DNA of 33,392 nucleotides from Deltaproteobacteria bacterium (GTDB taxonomy: Bacteria; Myxococcota; B64-G9). The notes under the pieces are model-generated. The model worked only from the letters and a program-made list of their open reading frames with translations, did no database searches and had not been told where the DNA came from. Location: NCBI GenBank assembly GCA_016935365.1, contig JAFGRB010000104.1:1-33392 (forward strand). Reading direction: 5' to 3'. Positions 23,085 through 31,723 of the stretch are shown here, in pieces. A program made the translations under genes and the position numbers. How positions within the stretch are numbered: the first letter of the stretch is position 1; each line of letters begins with the position of its first letter.

Positions 23085-24329
23085 ATGGCCGAGCTGGCGT
23101 TGCGAGGTGGGAAGAAGACCTTCAGCGGCTTCTGGCCCGCATGGCCCGTATACGGTGAGGAGGACGAGCAGGCGCTCGTCGATGTGCTGCGCTCGCGGAA
23201 CTGGGGCGGCTACCCCGCGCCCAACCAGCGCGCTCGCGAGTTCGCCGCCGCCTTCGCCGCGGCCCACGACGCGCGCTATGGCATCTGCGCGGCCAACGGC
23301 ACGGTCACGCTGGAGGTGGCGCTTCGGGCCTGCGGCGTGAAGGCCGGCGACGAGGTGATCGTCACACCCTACACCTGGATCGCCACGGCCGGGGCGCCGG
23401 TCACGGTCAATGCCGTGCCGGTCTTCGCCGACGTGGATCCCGACACCTACTGCCTGGATCCGGCCGCGGTCGAGGCGGCCGTGTGTGAGCGCAGCCGGGC
23501 GATCATCGCGGTGCACCTCGGGGGCTCGCTGGCGGATCTGGACGCGCTGGTCGAGATCGCCGACAAGCACGATCTCGTGCTGATCGAGGACTGCGCCCAC
23601 ATGCACGGCGCCAAGTGGCGTGGCAAGGGCGTCGGCTCGCACGGGCAGCTCGGATCGTTCAGCTTCCAGAGCTCCAAGCTGATGACCGCTGGCGAGGGCG
23701 GGATCATCCTGACCAGCGATGAAGAGCTGGAGCAGCGCTGCCAGTCCCATGTCAACTGCGGCCGCAAGGAGCCGGGCTACGATCGCTTCGAAGGCCTTGT
23801 CTTTTCCGGCAACTACCGCATGACCGAGTTCCAGGCCGCCTTGCTGCAGGTCCGCCTGGGTCACCTCGAGCGAGAGCGCGTCTTGCGGCAGGCCCACGCG
23901 GAGTACCTGGACGGCTTGCTGGCGGAGGTGGACGGCGTGCGGCCGATGGCCCGCGACGAGCGCACGACCCACCCGGCCTGCTACCAGTATATCTTCCGCT
24001 ACGATCCGGAAGCCTTCGGCGGCGCGAGCCGGGATCGCTTCGTCGAGGCGCTGTGCGCCGAGGGCGTGCCGGCTGACGGCGACTTCTACGTGCCGATCTA
24101 CCGCAGCCCGCTCTTTCCGATCACAGCCGATCGATTTCCGGCTATCCGGGAGCGCTACGGCGAGCGGATCGATCCCGAGCGCATCGATTGTCCGGTGGCC
24201 GAGAAAGCCGCATACCGAGAAGCCGTATGGCTGCATCACCCGTTGCTGATGGCCGACAAGGCCGAGATCGACGCGATCGCCGAGGCGATCCGGAAGATCG
24301 CCGAGCACGCGGACGAGCTTCGCGAATGA
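23085..24329 (+). CDS. DegT/DnrJ/EryC1-family PLP aminotransferase
   Basis: A 414-residue cytosolic enzyme of the sugar/cyclitol aminotransferase family. The PLP lysine is Lys198 in SFQSSKLMTAGEGGI; the family signature HLGGSLADLDALVEIADKHDLVLIEDCAHMHGA precedes it (the Asp of EDCAH stacks on the cofactor). N-terminal WPVYGEEDEQAL and NWGGYPAPNQRAREFAAAFAAAHDARYGICAANGTVTLEVALRACG resemble the branch with scyllo-inosose aminotransferase (StsC-like) and related keto-sugar enzymes. So it likely transfers an amino group from glutamate or glutamine to a keto sugar or keto cyclitol. ATG 23085 has GAGGAGG 5 bases upstream. The next gene, an oxidoreductase of the kind that makes such keto substrates, starts 10 bases after the stop. 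Confidence 0.88.
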   Translation: MAELALRGGKKTFSGFWPAWPVYGEEDEQALVDVLRSRNWGGYPAPNQRAREFAAAFAAAHDARYGICAANGTVTLEVALRACGVKAGDEVIVTPYTWIATAGAPVTVNAVPVFADVDPDTYCLDPAAVEAAVCERSRAIIAVHLGGSLADLDALVEIADKHDLVLIEDCAHMHGAKWRGKGVGSHGQLGSFSFQSSKLMTAGEGGIILTSDEELEQRCQSHVNCGRKEPGYDRFEGLVFSGNYRMTEFQAALLQVRLGHLERERVLRQAHAEYLDGLLAEVDGVRPMARDERTTHPACYQYIFRYDPEAFGGASRDRFVEALCAEGVPADGDFYVPIYRSPLFPITADRFPAIRERYGERIDPERIDCPVAEKAAYREAVWLHHPLLMADKAEIDAIAEAIRKIAEHADELRE

Positions 24330-24339
24330 GAGGTGAGGC

Positions 24340-25431
24340 ATGAAGGAGATCAAGATCGGTATCGTCGGCTCCGGCTTCATCGCCGACGTCCACGCCAGAT
24401 CGTTCCTCGAGGTGCCGGGGGCGCGGGTGGCGGCTCATTGCGACGTCGATACGCAGCGGGGGCGGGACTTCGCGGCCAGGCAGCGCATCGAGCGCAGCTT
24501 CGCGGATTACAGCTCCATGCTGGCGGATGGCGGGGTGGACGCGGTCGTGCTCGGCGTGCCCAACTGCCTGCACGCCGAGATGGCCTTGGAGGCGGCCCGC
24601 GCCGGCAAGCACGTCATCGTCGAGAAGCCGCTGTGCCTGAGGCTGGAAGAGGCCGACCAGATGATCGCGACCTGTCGCGAGGCGGGCGTGCTGCTGTGCT
24701 ATGCCGAGGAGCTGTGCTTCTGCCCCAAGTACGTGCGAGCCAAGGAGATCGCCGACGAGGGTGCCATCGGCAAGGTCTACCGGGTCAAGCAGGAGGAGAA
24801 GCACGCCGGGCCGTACTCGCAGTGGTTCTTCGAGCCCGAGGCCGCCGGCGGCGGGATCCTCATGGACATGGGCTGCCACTCGATCGAGTTCGCCCGCTGG
24901 GCGCTCGGCAAGCCGGCCGTGAAGGCGGTGACCTGCTTCATGGACACCGTGTTGCACGGCGAGAGAGGTCCTCTGGAGGACGACGTGGTGATGCTGCTGG
25001 AGTTCGACGGCGGACAGACCGCGCTGCTGGAGTCGAGCTGGGCGCTGCTCGGCGGGATGGAGTCGGTGACGAGCCTGCTCGGCACCGCGGGCGTCATCCA
25101 TGCAGACCTGCTCCGGGGCCAGGGGCTGAAGGTCTTCTCGGCGCAGGGCTACGGCGACTACAAGCCGGCTGCGCAGGGCTGGACCTTTCCCGACTACGAG
25201 TGGCTGTTCAACAACGGCTACCCGCAGGAGGACCGGCACTTCGTCGAGTGCATGCGCGATGGAAGCCAGCCGTCGGAGAGCGGCGAGGACGGCAAGGCGG
25301 TGCTCGAGATCATGCTGGCCTGCTACGCGTCGGCGGCCGAGGGGAGGCGGATCGAGCTGCCCTATGTCCCGCCTGACGACATCGGGGTGCCGGTCGAGAT
25401 CTGGCTGCGGGCCCGGGGACGCGCTGGCTGA
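24340..25431 (+). CDS. Gfo/Idh/MocA-family NAD(P)-dependent sugar or cyclitol dehydrogenase
   Basis: A 363-residue cytosolic oxidoreductase. The N-terminal Rossmann fold carries GIVGSGFIADVHA (7-19) and the nicotinamide-side motif EKPLCL (Glu95, Lys96, Pro97). The C-terminal substrate domain has MDMGCHSIEFARWALG with His181, matching the catalytic GxHxxD/E-type position in this family. Members oxidise a hydroxyl of sugars or inositols to the ketone (Idh, MocA, Gfo), giving the substrate an aminotransferase could aminate. The reading frame starts at an ATG with GAGG upstream and the gene overlaps nothing. It is followed 11 bases after its stop by a sugar kinase, consistent with an amino-sugar or cyclitol pathway; the exact substrate is not determinable here. 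Confidence 0.88.
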   Translation: MKEIKIGIVGSGFIADVHARSFLEVPGARVAAHCDVDTQRGRDFAARQRIERSFADYSSMLADGGVDAVVLGVPNCLHAEMALEAARAGKHVIVEKPLCLRLEEADQMIATCREAGVLLCYAEELCFCPKYVRAKEIADEGAIGKVYRVKQEEKHAGPYSQWFFEPEAAGGGILMDMGCHSIEFARWALGKPAVKAVTCFMDTVLHGERGPLEDDVVMLLEFDGGQTALLESSWALLGGMESVTSLLGTAGVIHADLLRGQGLKVFSAQGYGDYKPAAQGWTFPDYEWLFNNGYPQEDRHFVECMRDGSQPSESGEDGKAVLEIMLACYASAAEGRRIELPYVPPDDIGVPVEIWLRARGRAG

Positions 25432-25442
25432 AGGAGGCGCGG

Positions 25443-26447
25443 GTGGCATTCGTGCTGGGCGTGGACGCAGGCGGCACCAAGACCGTGGCGGTGATCGCCG
25501 ACGAGCGGGGCGAGGTGCACGCAGTGGGCCGCGCCGGCAGCGCCAACTTCCAGGACTGCGGCACGGCCGGGGCCGCTTCCCAGATCCGTCTGGCCGTGCA
25601 GCGCGCCGCACAGGCGGGCGTGGACCTGGACGGTCTGGAGGCGGCCTGCTACGGGGTGTCCGGAGCCGATCGGCCCAAGGACTTCGAGACCGTCCGCGCC
25701 TTCGTCGAGCCCATCGCGCGGTGCCCTCGCCTGCGGCTCGAGAACGACACCCTGATCGCGCTTCGGGCCGGCACGCCGGACGGGGTGGGCCTGGCGCTCG
25801 TGGCCGGCACCGGCTCGAACGCCATCGGGCGCAATGCCGAGGGCGTCACGCTCCAGGTGGGGGGGCTCGGCAGCCTGAGCGGGGACTTCGGCTCGGCCTC
25901 GCAGCTCGGCAAGGCGGCGGTGGTGGCGGCCATCCAGGCCGAGGACGGCCGAGGAGAGCCGAGCTCCCTCGGACAGCGCATTTGCGAGCGGCTCGATCTG
26001 GAGCGCGTCGAGGACATCATCGAGCTGGCCTTCTACGATCATCGCGGCCCCCGGCTGCCTCTGGGCGCGCTGGCGCCGCTGGTCTTCGAGGCGGCGGCCG
26101 AGGGCGACCGGGCTGCACTCGGCATCCTGACGCAGGCGGGGCGAGAGGTGGCGCGCGCGGCCCGGGTCATCCTGGACAAGCTCTTCGCAGATGCGGATCG
26201 GGTGGTCGTGGTTTTCGGCGGCTCGGTCTTCCAGCGGGGCGCTTGCGCGCATCTCGTCGAGACGATCCAACGCGAGCTCCTCGCCCATCGGCCCGAGACG
26301 CGCTTCGTGATCCTCGGAGACGAGCCGGTGCTGGGGGCGGTGCAGTTCGCCCTGGACGATCTGCTCGGCAAGGAGCGAGCGGCGGGGCTGTTCCCCGTGC
26401 TGCGGTCGAGCTATTTGCGCCTCGGCGCGGAAGGAGACGGTCGATAA
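25443..26447 (+). CDS. BadF/BadG-type ATPase, N-acetylglucosamine kinase-like
   Basis: A 334-residue cytosolic protein of the ASKHA fold. The phosphate-1 motif DAGGTKT (8-14), a second-phosphate motif VAGTGSNAIG (about 120-129), and GGSVFQRG near the adenosine loop match the BadF/BadG/BcrA/BcrD family, which includes eukaryotic-type N-acetylglucosamine kinase. Sugar phosphorylation suits the neighbours better than the dehydratase-activator role, because no CxnC cluster cysteines for a 4Fe-4S site are seen and no dehydratase is nearby. The start is GTG 25443 with AAGGAGG 5 bases upstream. It is third in the DegT-Gfo/Idh/MocA operon. A GATAAT motif overlaps its stop but lacks a -35 partner. Confidence 0.82.
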   Translation: MAFVLGVDAGGTKTVAVIADERGEVHAVGRAGSANFQDCGTAGAASQIRLAVQRAAQAGVDLDGLEAACYGVSGADRPKDFETVRAFVEPIARCPRLRLENDTLIALRAGTPDGVGLALVAGTGSNAIGRNAEGVTLQVGGLGSLSGDFGSASQLGKAAVVAAIQAEDGRGEPSSLGQRICERLDLERVEDIIELAFYDHRGPRLPLGALAPLVFEAAAEGDRAALGILTQAGREVARAARVILDKLFADADRVVVVFGGSVFQRGACAHLVETIQRELLAHRPETRFVILGDEPVLGAVQFALDDLLGKERAAGLFPVLRSSYLRLGAEGDGR

Positions 26448-26554
26448 TCGCACGGCGTATCGAGAGGGGATCCTGCAACGCGATGGATCCTCGAGATATG
26501 CGAGTCGAATCGCTCCGTCTTCGGGCCGTCTCGAAGGGAGGGAGGCTTTGCGAG

Positions 26555-27940
26555 ATGCGGACGAGAAGCGCTGAACGGCTCTTTGGAAGCTGGCTGGCCG
26601 GCACGCTGGCCGTATGGCTGCTGGCCGTTTCGGGCTGCACGGGCCCGATCCGCACGGATCGCAGCCTGCCGCTCGCACCGCGTCCGGCGTCCGGCTACTG
26701 GTTCGACGATTATCGACGGGCCCGCGCCGGACTCGACCGGCCCGAGTTGCTGGCCGGTGCAGCGCGGGTGAAGCTCACCCCGCGGGCCGGAACCCCGATC
26801 GCAGGCCACGGCTTCAACAAACGCTCGCGCGGCGTGCTGGACGACATCTGGGCTCGCGTCCTGTACCTGGATGCGGGCGCGGAGGCCGTGGTCCTGGTCT
26901 CGGTGGACTTCATCGGGCTCGGGCTGCCGCGCGTCGAGCGGATCCGCTCGCGGATCAGCCGGGAGAACGCCTCGCGGATCCTGGTGCTGGCCACCCACAA
27001 CCACGCCGGTCCGGACACGCTCGGCTTCTGGGGGCCGGCTGCGCTGGGCTTGCTCCCGGTGCGCTCGGGCATCGATCCGCCGTACATGGAGCGCGTGGAA
27101 CGGGGCATCGCCGCCGCGATCGAGCGGGCGGTGGGCAACGCCCGTCCGGCCCGTCTCTACGCGGGCCGCTTCGAAGTTCCCGAAGGCCTCGCGCACAACA
27201 TGCGCGAGCCAGGCGATGTGGATCGCACGGTCCACGTGCTCCGGGCGGCGGGCCGGGACGGATCGACGATCGCCACCCTGGTCCACTACGCCAACCACGC
27301 CGAGAGCCTTCAGGACAATAACCGCTGGCTCAGCGCCGATTTCCCGGGCGTGCTCTACCGGGAGGTGGACAGGGTGCTCGGGGGCGTGACGCTGTTTGCG
27401 ACCGGGCCGGCCGGCGGGATGATCGAGCCGGCCAACCAAGCCGAGGATCCGGATCCCCTGCGCCGGGCCTTCCGTGAGAAGCTGGGCGGCGCCCTGGCAG
27501 AGGGGGTCATCCGCGCGACCATCGGCGGGATGCACGAGATCGCACCCGCGCACCTGCGGGTCGTCTCGATGCGTCTCGCGCTGCCGTTGCAGCCCGGCTC
27601 CTTGCTGGAGCTGGCCATCCGGCTGGAGCTGGTCGATCCGCGGCCGGTGCGCACGGACATGCTCGAGACCCAGATGGCGCTGGTGGACCTGGGCGAGCTG
27701 CAGATCCTGACCGTGCCGGGCGAGCCCACGCCCGAGCTGGGGCGCGCCATCGCGCGACAGATGCCGGCCGAGTTCCGCTTGGTGGCCTGTGTGGCGCTGG
27801 ACGAGCTGGGCTACATGCTCACGGCGCGCCAGTGGGCGGACGAGCGTTTCGACTACGAGCGCTCCATGTCCATGGGGCCGCAAACGGGCGCGCGGGTGCT
27901 GCAGGCGGCACGCGAGCTCGTGCAGAGCTTGCGCCGCTGA
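26555..27940 (+). CDS. Lipoprotein related to neutral/alkaline ceramidase (N-terminal domain)
   Basis: A 461-residue lipoprotein; the signal sequence ends AVSGC with acylated Cys28. Residues 60-75 (GAARVKLTPRAGTPIAGHG) and the zinc-site motif THNHAGPDTLGFWG (148-161, His148 and His150) match the ceramidase N-terminal domain family. Known ceramidases hydrolyse N-acyl sphingosine; numerous bacterial relatives with this domain alone, especially in Planctomycetes, are of unknown substrate. Residues ANHAESL and ADFPGVLYREVD follow the family. The C-terminal Ig-like domain of true ceramidases is missing. ATG 26555 is chosen for GGGAGGGAGG 9 bases upstream; an earlier in-frame ATG at 26483 would add residues before the signal peptide. 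It lies 107 bases after the kinase and may end the same operon. Confidence 0.8.
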   Translation: MRTRSAERLFGSWLAGTLAVWLLAVSGCTGPIRTDRSLPLAPRPASGYWFDDYRRARAGLDRPELLAGAARVKLTPRAGTPIAGHGFNKRSRGVLDDIWARVLYLDAGAEAVVLVSVDFIGLGLPRVERIRSRISRENASRILVLATHNHAGPDTLGFWGPAALGLLPVRSGIDPPYMERVERGIAAAIERAVGNARPARLYAGRFEVPEGLAHNMREPGDVDRTVHVLRAAGRDGSTIATLVHYANHAESLQDNNRWLSADFPGVLYREVDRVLGGVTLFATGPAGGMIEPANQAEDPDPLRRAFREKLGGALAEGVIRATIGGMHEIAPAHLRVVSMRLALPLQPGSLLELAIRLELVDPRPVRTDMLETQMALVDLGELQILTVPGEPTPELGRAIARQMPAEFRLVACVALDELGYMLTARQWADERFDYERSMSMGPQTGARVLQAARELVQSLRR

Positions 27941-27982
27941 GGATATTCTGGGGCAAAATCCGCAGCTGGATAGATTTCGTCC

Positions 27983-28011
27983 TTGACCGGTCGCGATCGA
28001 TCTGCTAGCTG
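27983..28011 (+). promoter_or_regulatory. Weak candidate promoter for the zinc/Fis-like gene
   Basis: TTGACC (27983-27988) and TAGCTG (28006-28011) are 17 bases apart. The -10 match is poor. A small hairpin GAGCG-TAT-CGCTC follows at 28021-28033, and the leader would be about 140 bases. The stretch 27941-28160 holds no gene. Confidence 0.25.
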
Positions 28012-28160
28012 TCAGGGTTAGAGCGTATCGCTCCACCGCCGGGACGACCGAGGCCGAGCATTCGCTGCAGCGTAGGCGAGCGAGGTGGGTCAGGACGACG
28101 GATACCTGCCAATGTGGTCGGTGGTCGCAAAGCCTGGGGGCAGACAGGAGAATGGGTCTG

Positions 28161-29375
28161 ATGGACACGGGAGAGCTGGAGTCTTTGCTTCGGGAGCTGA
28201 GTGACAGGATCGTCGCGGGTTTGACCCGAGGTGTCACCCAGTCGGGGATCGTGGATCGCTTTTCGGAGATTCTGCACTCGTTGAGCGAGCGCGTGGCAGA
28301 GCTCGAGAAGGAGGTCGCGACATTGCGCCGAACACAGCCGGGCACTGCGGACGAGGCCGCTGCTCCGGAGCGGCGCCAGCCCCTCGGCTTGCCGATGGGA
28401 TTCAAGGAAGAGCTGGCCAATCGGGCCAACCGGCCGATGGCGCCGCGTCCGGCTCCCGTGATCCGGCGCAACCGGAACCCGATCCGTCCTACCGTGGTCT
28501 ATCGCACCGATCCGCGCGCGGTCAGCAAACCTCCGACCGCGGACACCGATGAGCAGAGCAAGACCTGCACCGAGCCCGGCTGCGACCGCCCAGTCCGAGC
28601 CCGTGGTCTGTGCGCCTTGCACTACCAGCGCGTGCGCTACCGGGAGCGGAAGATAGAGCACAAGGCAGAGAGCACGGGCCCGCTGCCTCCGCCGCCCCCC
28701 AGCCGCCAGTCGACGAAGCGCAAACACGACAGCGGCGGCACACGCGGTATCTTCGCATTGCTGTACGAGGAGAAGGGACGCCGAATCCTGGCCGGTCTCA
28801 TCAACCAGATCAAGTTTGACCGCGGCGATCTGGTCAAGCGCCTGAACGAAACCCATGCCGGCATGCCCGGTGTGCCGCTGGAGGAGGAGGACGCGCTGCG
28901 GGCAGTCCACTACCACAAGCTCGGGGACACGTTGCGCAAGCGCGAAGGCGAGATCCTCTGCCGGCATCTCGACAAGCAGAAGGGTTCCCTGGCCAAGACG
29001 GCCCAGAAGATGCGGCTCGACATCGATCAGCTCAAGGCGCGCATCGGCGAGCTGGACCTCGATGATGAAGTGGCCCGGATTCGCAACCAGTTTCGTGAGG
29101 AGATCATGGAGCAGGGCTCCTTCCGCACCCGACTCGATCTGGCTCTGACCAAGGAGAAGTACTTGGCCGATCTGAACATCCTGGACGAAGTGGACAACTC
29201 GCTACAGCGTGAGCTGCGGGCGGAGCTCGGCAAGCTGGGCGATTGCGACGAGGCGCACGCAGAGCAGCAGATCCGCGACACGCTCGACCTGGACGAGCAG
29301 CGCTATCGCCGCTTGATCAGGCGCTACTGTCCAGAGGGTTCGGTGCTCGGATTGGTCGCCGAGCAGCGCGCCTAG
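28161..29375 (+). CDS. Zinc-binding HYxR protein with Fis-like C-terminal helix-turn-helix
   Basis: A 404-residue cytosolic protein. It has an N-terminal coiled coil (about 1-60), a basic, Pro-rich linker and a short zinc motif CTEPGCDRPVRARGLCALHYQRVR (Cys136, Cys141, Cys151, His154), a pattern found in many bacterial and phage proteins. A helical C-terminal half follows. Residues about 273-300 (GSLAKTAQKMRLDIDQLKARIGELDL) match the end of Fis/NtrC-type HTH domains, and further coiled helices follow to about 400. Relatives in myxobacteria are annotated as vegetative protein without known function. ATG 28161 is preferred over the ATG at 28152 because AGGAG (28146-28150) then sits 10 bases away instead of 1. 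DNA or RNA binding is likely. Confidence 0.7.
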   Translation: MDTGELESLLRELSDRIVAGLTRGVTQSGIVDRFSEILHSLSERVAELEKEVATLRRTQPGTADEAAAPERRQPLGLPMGFKEELANRANRPMAPRPAPVIRRNRNPIRPTVVYRTDPRAVSKPPTADTDEQSKTCTEPGCDRPVRARGLCALHYQRVRYRERKIEHKAESTGPLPPPPPSRQSTKRKHDSGGTRGIFALLYEEKGRRILAGLINQIKFDRGDLVKRLNETHAGMPGVPLEEEDALRAVHYHKLGDTLRKREGEILCRHLDKQKGSLAKTAQKMRLDIDQLKARIGELDLDDEVARIRNQFREEIMEQGSFRTRLDLALTKEKYLADLNILDEVDNSLQRELRAELGKLGDCDEAHAEQQIRDTLDLDEQRYRRLIRRYCPEGSVLGLVAEQRA

Positions 29376-29405
29376 CCGTAGATCAGACGAGGAGGGCTGC
29401 CCACC

Positions 29406-31712
29406 GTGACCGGCGCCTGTGGCCGATGGAGATCGATATTCCCGCTGCTGGGCTGCGCGGTGCTGCTGATTGGCGTGGCGGCCCGCGCGGGTGAGAGCCC
29501 GGACCCAGCCATCGCGATCGACGAGCCCTTTCCGATCGAGCTCCCCGCAGAGCCCCCGAACGCAGCCCATCGATCCGCATCGCGGATCGGTCCTCCTGGC
29601 AAGGAGGCGACGAGGACCGAGGCGGAGCGACCTGCCGGTCGTGAGCATCGCTCCGAGGAAGCCGAGGCAGACCAGAAGGACCGAGGCGCGATGCCCCCGA
29701 AACGCCCCCGCGGCATCGTCTTCGTGGCGGTGGGCGACATCAACATGGGCACCGCCTTCCCCTCGAAGGACTTTCTGCCGCCGGACGGTGGTCGCGATCT
29801 CTTCAAGCCGGTGGCCGGGCTGCTGGCCGGCGACGTGCTCTTCGGCAACCTGGAGGGGCCGCTGGCCGATGGCGGCGAGACCCGCAAGTGCCGCCGCAGC
29901 CGCAACTGCTATGCCTTTCGCACGCCGACCGCCTACGTGCAGAATCTCAAGACGGCTGGCTTCGACGTGCTGAGCCTGGCCAACAACCACGCCATGGACT
30001 TCGGCGAGGCCGGCCGGCAGAGCACGATCGAGGCGCTCGAAAAGGCGGGCATCGCTTACTCGGGCCCGGTCGGCAAGCTGGCGTCGCTCGAGGTGCGCGG
30101 GCGGAAGATCGCCCTGGTGGCCTTCACTTCTTCGGAGCACTCGTACAACCTGCTGGACATCGAGGCCGCGGTCCGCACGGTGGGCGAGCAGGCCGCATCT
30201 CACGACCTGGTCGTGGTGTCCTTCCACGGCGGCAGCGAGGGCCGCAAGGCCGCACACGTGCCGGATGCGATGGAGCACCTGGGCAGCGAGCCGCGCGGGC
30301 ACCTGATCCGCTTCGCCCATGCGGTCGTCGACGCCGGCGCGGATCTCGTGCTGGGTCACGGCCCGCACCTGCTGCGGGGCGCGGAGATCTACCGGGGTCG
30401 GCTGGTCGCTTACAGCCTGGGCAACTTCTGCACGTACGGGCGCTTCAACCTGACTGGCCCCATGGGCCGGGCGGTGGTGATCGAGGCCGAGCTCGACGCG
30501 ACCAGCGGCGCCTTCGTGCGCGGGCGGCTTCACGCGACCATCCAGCGCAGGCCGGGCGGGCCGCGGCCGGATCCGTCCGGAGGCGGCATCGCGGACGTGC
30601 GCGCTTTGAGCCGGGCGGACTTCCCGTACACGGCCCCGGAGATCGACGAAAAGGGGCGCATCTCGCCGGGACCCGGGCCGCGAGCCGGGCTGTTCACCCT
30701 GGACACAACCCGCGACCGGGCCGCGCTTCGCAAGCTGCTCGACAGCCTGGCTGCGAACAAGGGGATATCGAAAGACGCCCTGGTGCGGGCCTTCGGCGAC
30801 GAGCGGGCGAGGCTCGAGCCCGAGGTGCTCGGGCGCTTTGCGCGGCCGGCGGAGAAGGCTCTGAGCTATGAGCGCTACCGGGCCATCTTCTTGAAAGACG
30901 ACGTGCTCGCAGCCGGCAAGAAGTTCCTCAGCCAGCGGGCCGCGCTGCTGGCCGAGGTGGAGAAGGCTTTCGGCGTGGAGCGCCAAGTGCTGGCCGGGCT
31001 GATCGCCACCGAGACTCGATTCGGTGTCCACCGCGGAAAGATGAGGGTGTTCAACTCGCTCGCCACCCAGGCACTGCGCATGCGGCGCAGGGCGCGCTGG
31101 GCGCGGGCGGAGCTGCGCGCCCTGATGAAGGTCTTCGCCGCAGACCCCCTGGCGGTCAAGGGCTCCTACGCTGGCGCGGTAGGACTGGTGCAGTTCATGC
31201 CGACGAGCATCCGGGCCTACGGCATGGACTGGGACAAGGACGGGCGGATCGACCTGGATGCCTGGCCCGACGCGCTCGCTTCGGCCGCCAACTACCTCAA
31301 GGCCAAGGGCTGGCGCGCGGGAGAGCCCATCCGGCGCGGCCGGGCCAACTACAAGGCGCTGTGGGGTTACAACCCGGCCCATCACTACGTGCGCGTCGTG
31401 GCCGAGCTGGCCGCTGCCTTTGGCTACGAGGCCCATAAGAAGAAGGGAAGCAAGATCGACAAGCCCAAGCCCGACAAGCCCAAGCCCGACATGCCTGGCA
31501 CCGGCAAGTCAGGCAATACCGGCAAGCCAGGCACCGACGAGCCCGGTGCCGGCAAGGCTGGCACTGGCAAGCCGGGCACCGGCACTGGCAAGCCGGGCAC
31601 CGGCACTGGCAAGCCGGGCACCGGCACTGGCGGAGCTGGATCTGTCGACAAGACAGTCAAGGCGGCTGACGAAGAGGCCGACAAGGCCGGGAAATCCAGC
31701 AATACCGAGTAG
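29406..31712 (+). CDS. CapA-like metallophosphatase fused to MltB-type lytic transglycosylase
   Basis: A 768-residue exported protein. Signal peptide 1-28, then a charged linker to about 100. Residues about 103-380 form a PGA_cap/CapA domain (VAVGDINMG, GNLEGPLAD, LSLANNHAMDFG, SFHGGSEG, GHGPHLLRGAEIYRGRLVAYSLGNF), the family named for poly-gamma-glutamate capsule synthesis and having a metallophosphatase fold. Residues about 440-680 are an MltB-type GH103 transglycosylase: GLIATETRFGVHRGKMRVFNSLATQAL with catalytic Glu536, then GAVGLVQFMPTSIRAYGMDWDKDGRIDL. The final 90 residues are a Lys/Pro/Gly/Thr tail with three exact KPGTGTG units. MltB enzymes cleave murein with formation of 1,6-anhydro-muramic acid. 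The fusion suggests linked capsule or polymer handling and local wall opening. Start is GTG 29406 with GAGGAGGG about 9 bases upstream. I am unsure of catalysis by the CapA part. Confidence 0.87.
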   Translation: MTGACGRWRSIFPLLGCAVLLIGVAARAGESPDPAIAIDEPFPIELPAEPPNAAHRSASRIGPPGKEATRTEAERPAGREHRSEEAEADQKDRGAMPPKRPRGIVFVAVGDINMGTAFPSKDFLPPDGGRDLFKPVAGLLAGDVLFGNLEGPLADGGETRKCRRSRNCYAFRTPTAYVQNLKTAGFDVLSLANNHAMDFGEAGRQSTIEALEKAGIAYSGPVGKLASLEVRGRKIALVAFTSSEHSYNLLDIEAAVRTVGEQAASHDLVVVSFHGGSEGRKAAHVPDAMEHLGSEPRGHLIRFAHAVVDAGADLVLGHGPHLLRGAEIYRGRLVAYSLGNFCTYGRFNLTGPMGRAVVIEAELDATSGAFVRGRLHATIQRRPGGPRPDPSGGGIADVRALSRADFPYTAPEIDEKGRISPGPGPRAGLFTLDTTRDRAALRKLLDSLAANKGISKDALVRAFGDERARLEPEVLGRFARPAEKALSYERYRAIFLKDDVLAAGKKFLSQRAALLAEVEKAFGVERQVLAGLIATETRFGVHRGKMRVFNSLATQALRMRRRARWARAELRALMKVFAADPLAVKGSYAGAVGLVQFMPTSIRAYGMDWDKDGRIDLDAWPDALASAANYLKAKGWRAGEPIRRGRANYKALWGYNPAHHYVRVVAELAAAFGYEAHKKKGSKIDKPKPDKPKPDMPGTGKSGNTGKPGTDEPGAGKAGTGKPGTGTGKPGTGTGKPGTGTGGAGSVDKTVKAADEEADKAGKSSNTE
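31569..31631 (+). repeat. Three 21-bp coding repeats in the fusion protein tail
   Basis: Three exact consecutive 21-base units (31569-31589, 31590-31610, 31611-31631) encode KPGTGTG. Looser KPK and GTGK units precede them. Exact identity implies recent duplication; the tail is flexible, basic and could bind wall polymers. Confidence 0.9.
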
Positions 31713-31723
31713 ATAGGCCACCC

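Noticed and set aside
26483-26554. Earlier start for the ceramidase-like lipoprotein
   Set aside because: It would place 24 residues before the signal peptide and lacks the strong GGGAGGGAGG site seen before 26555.
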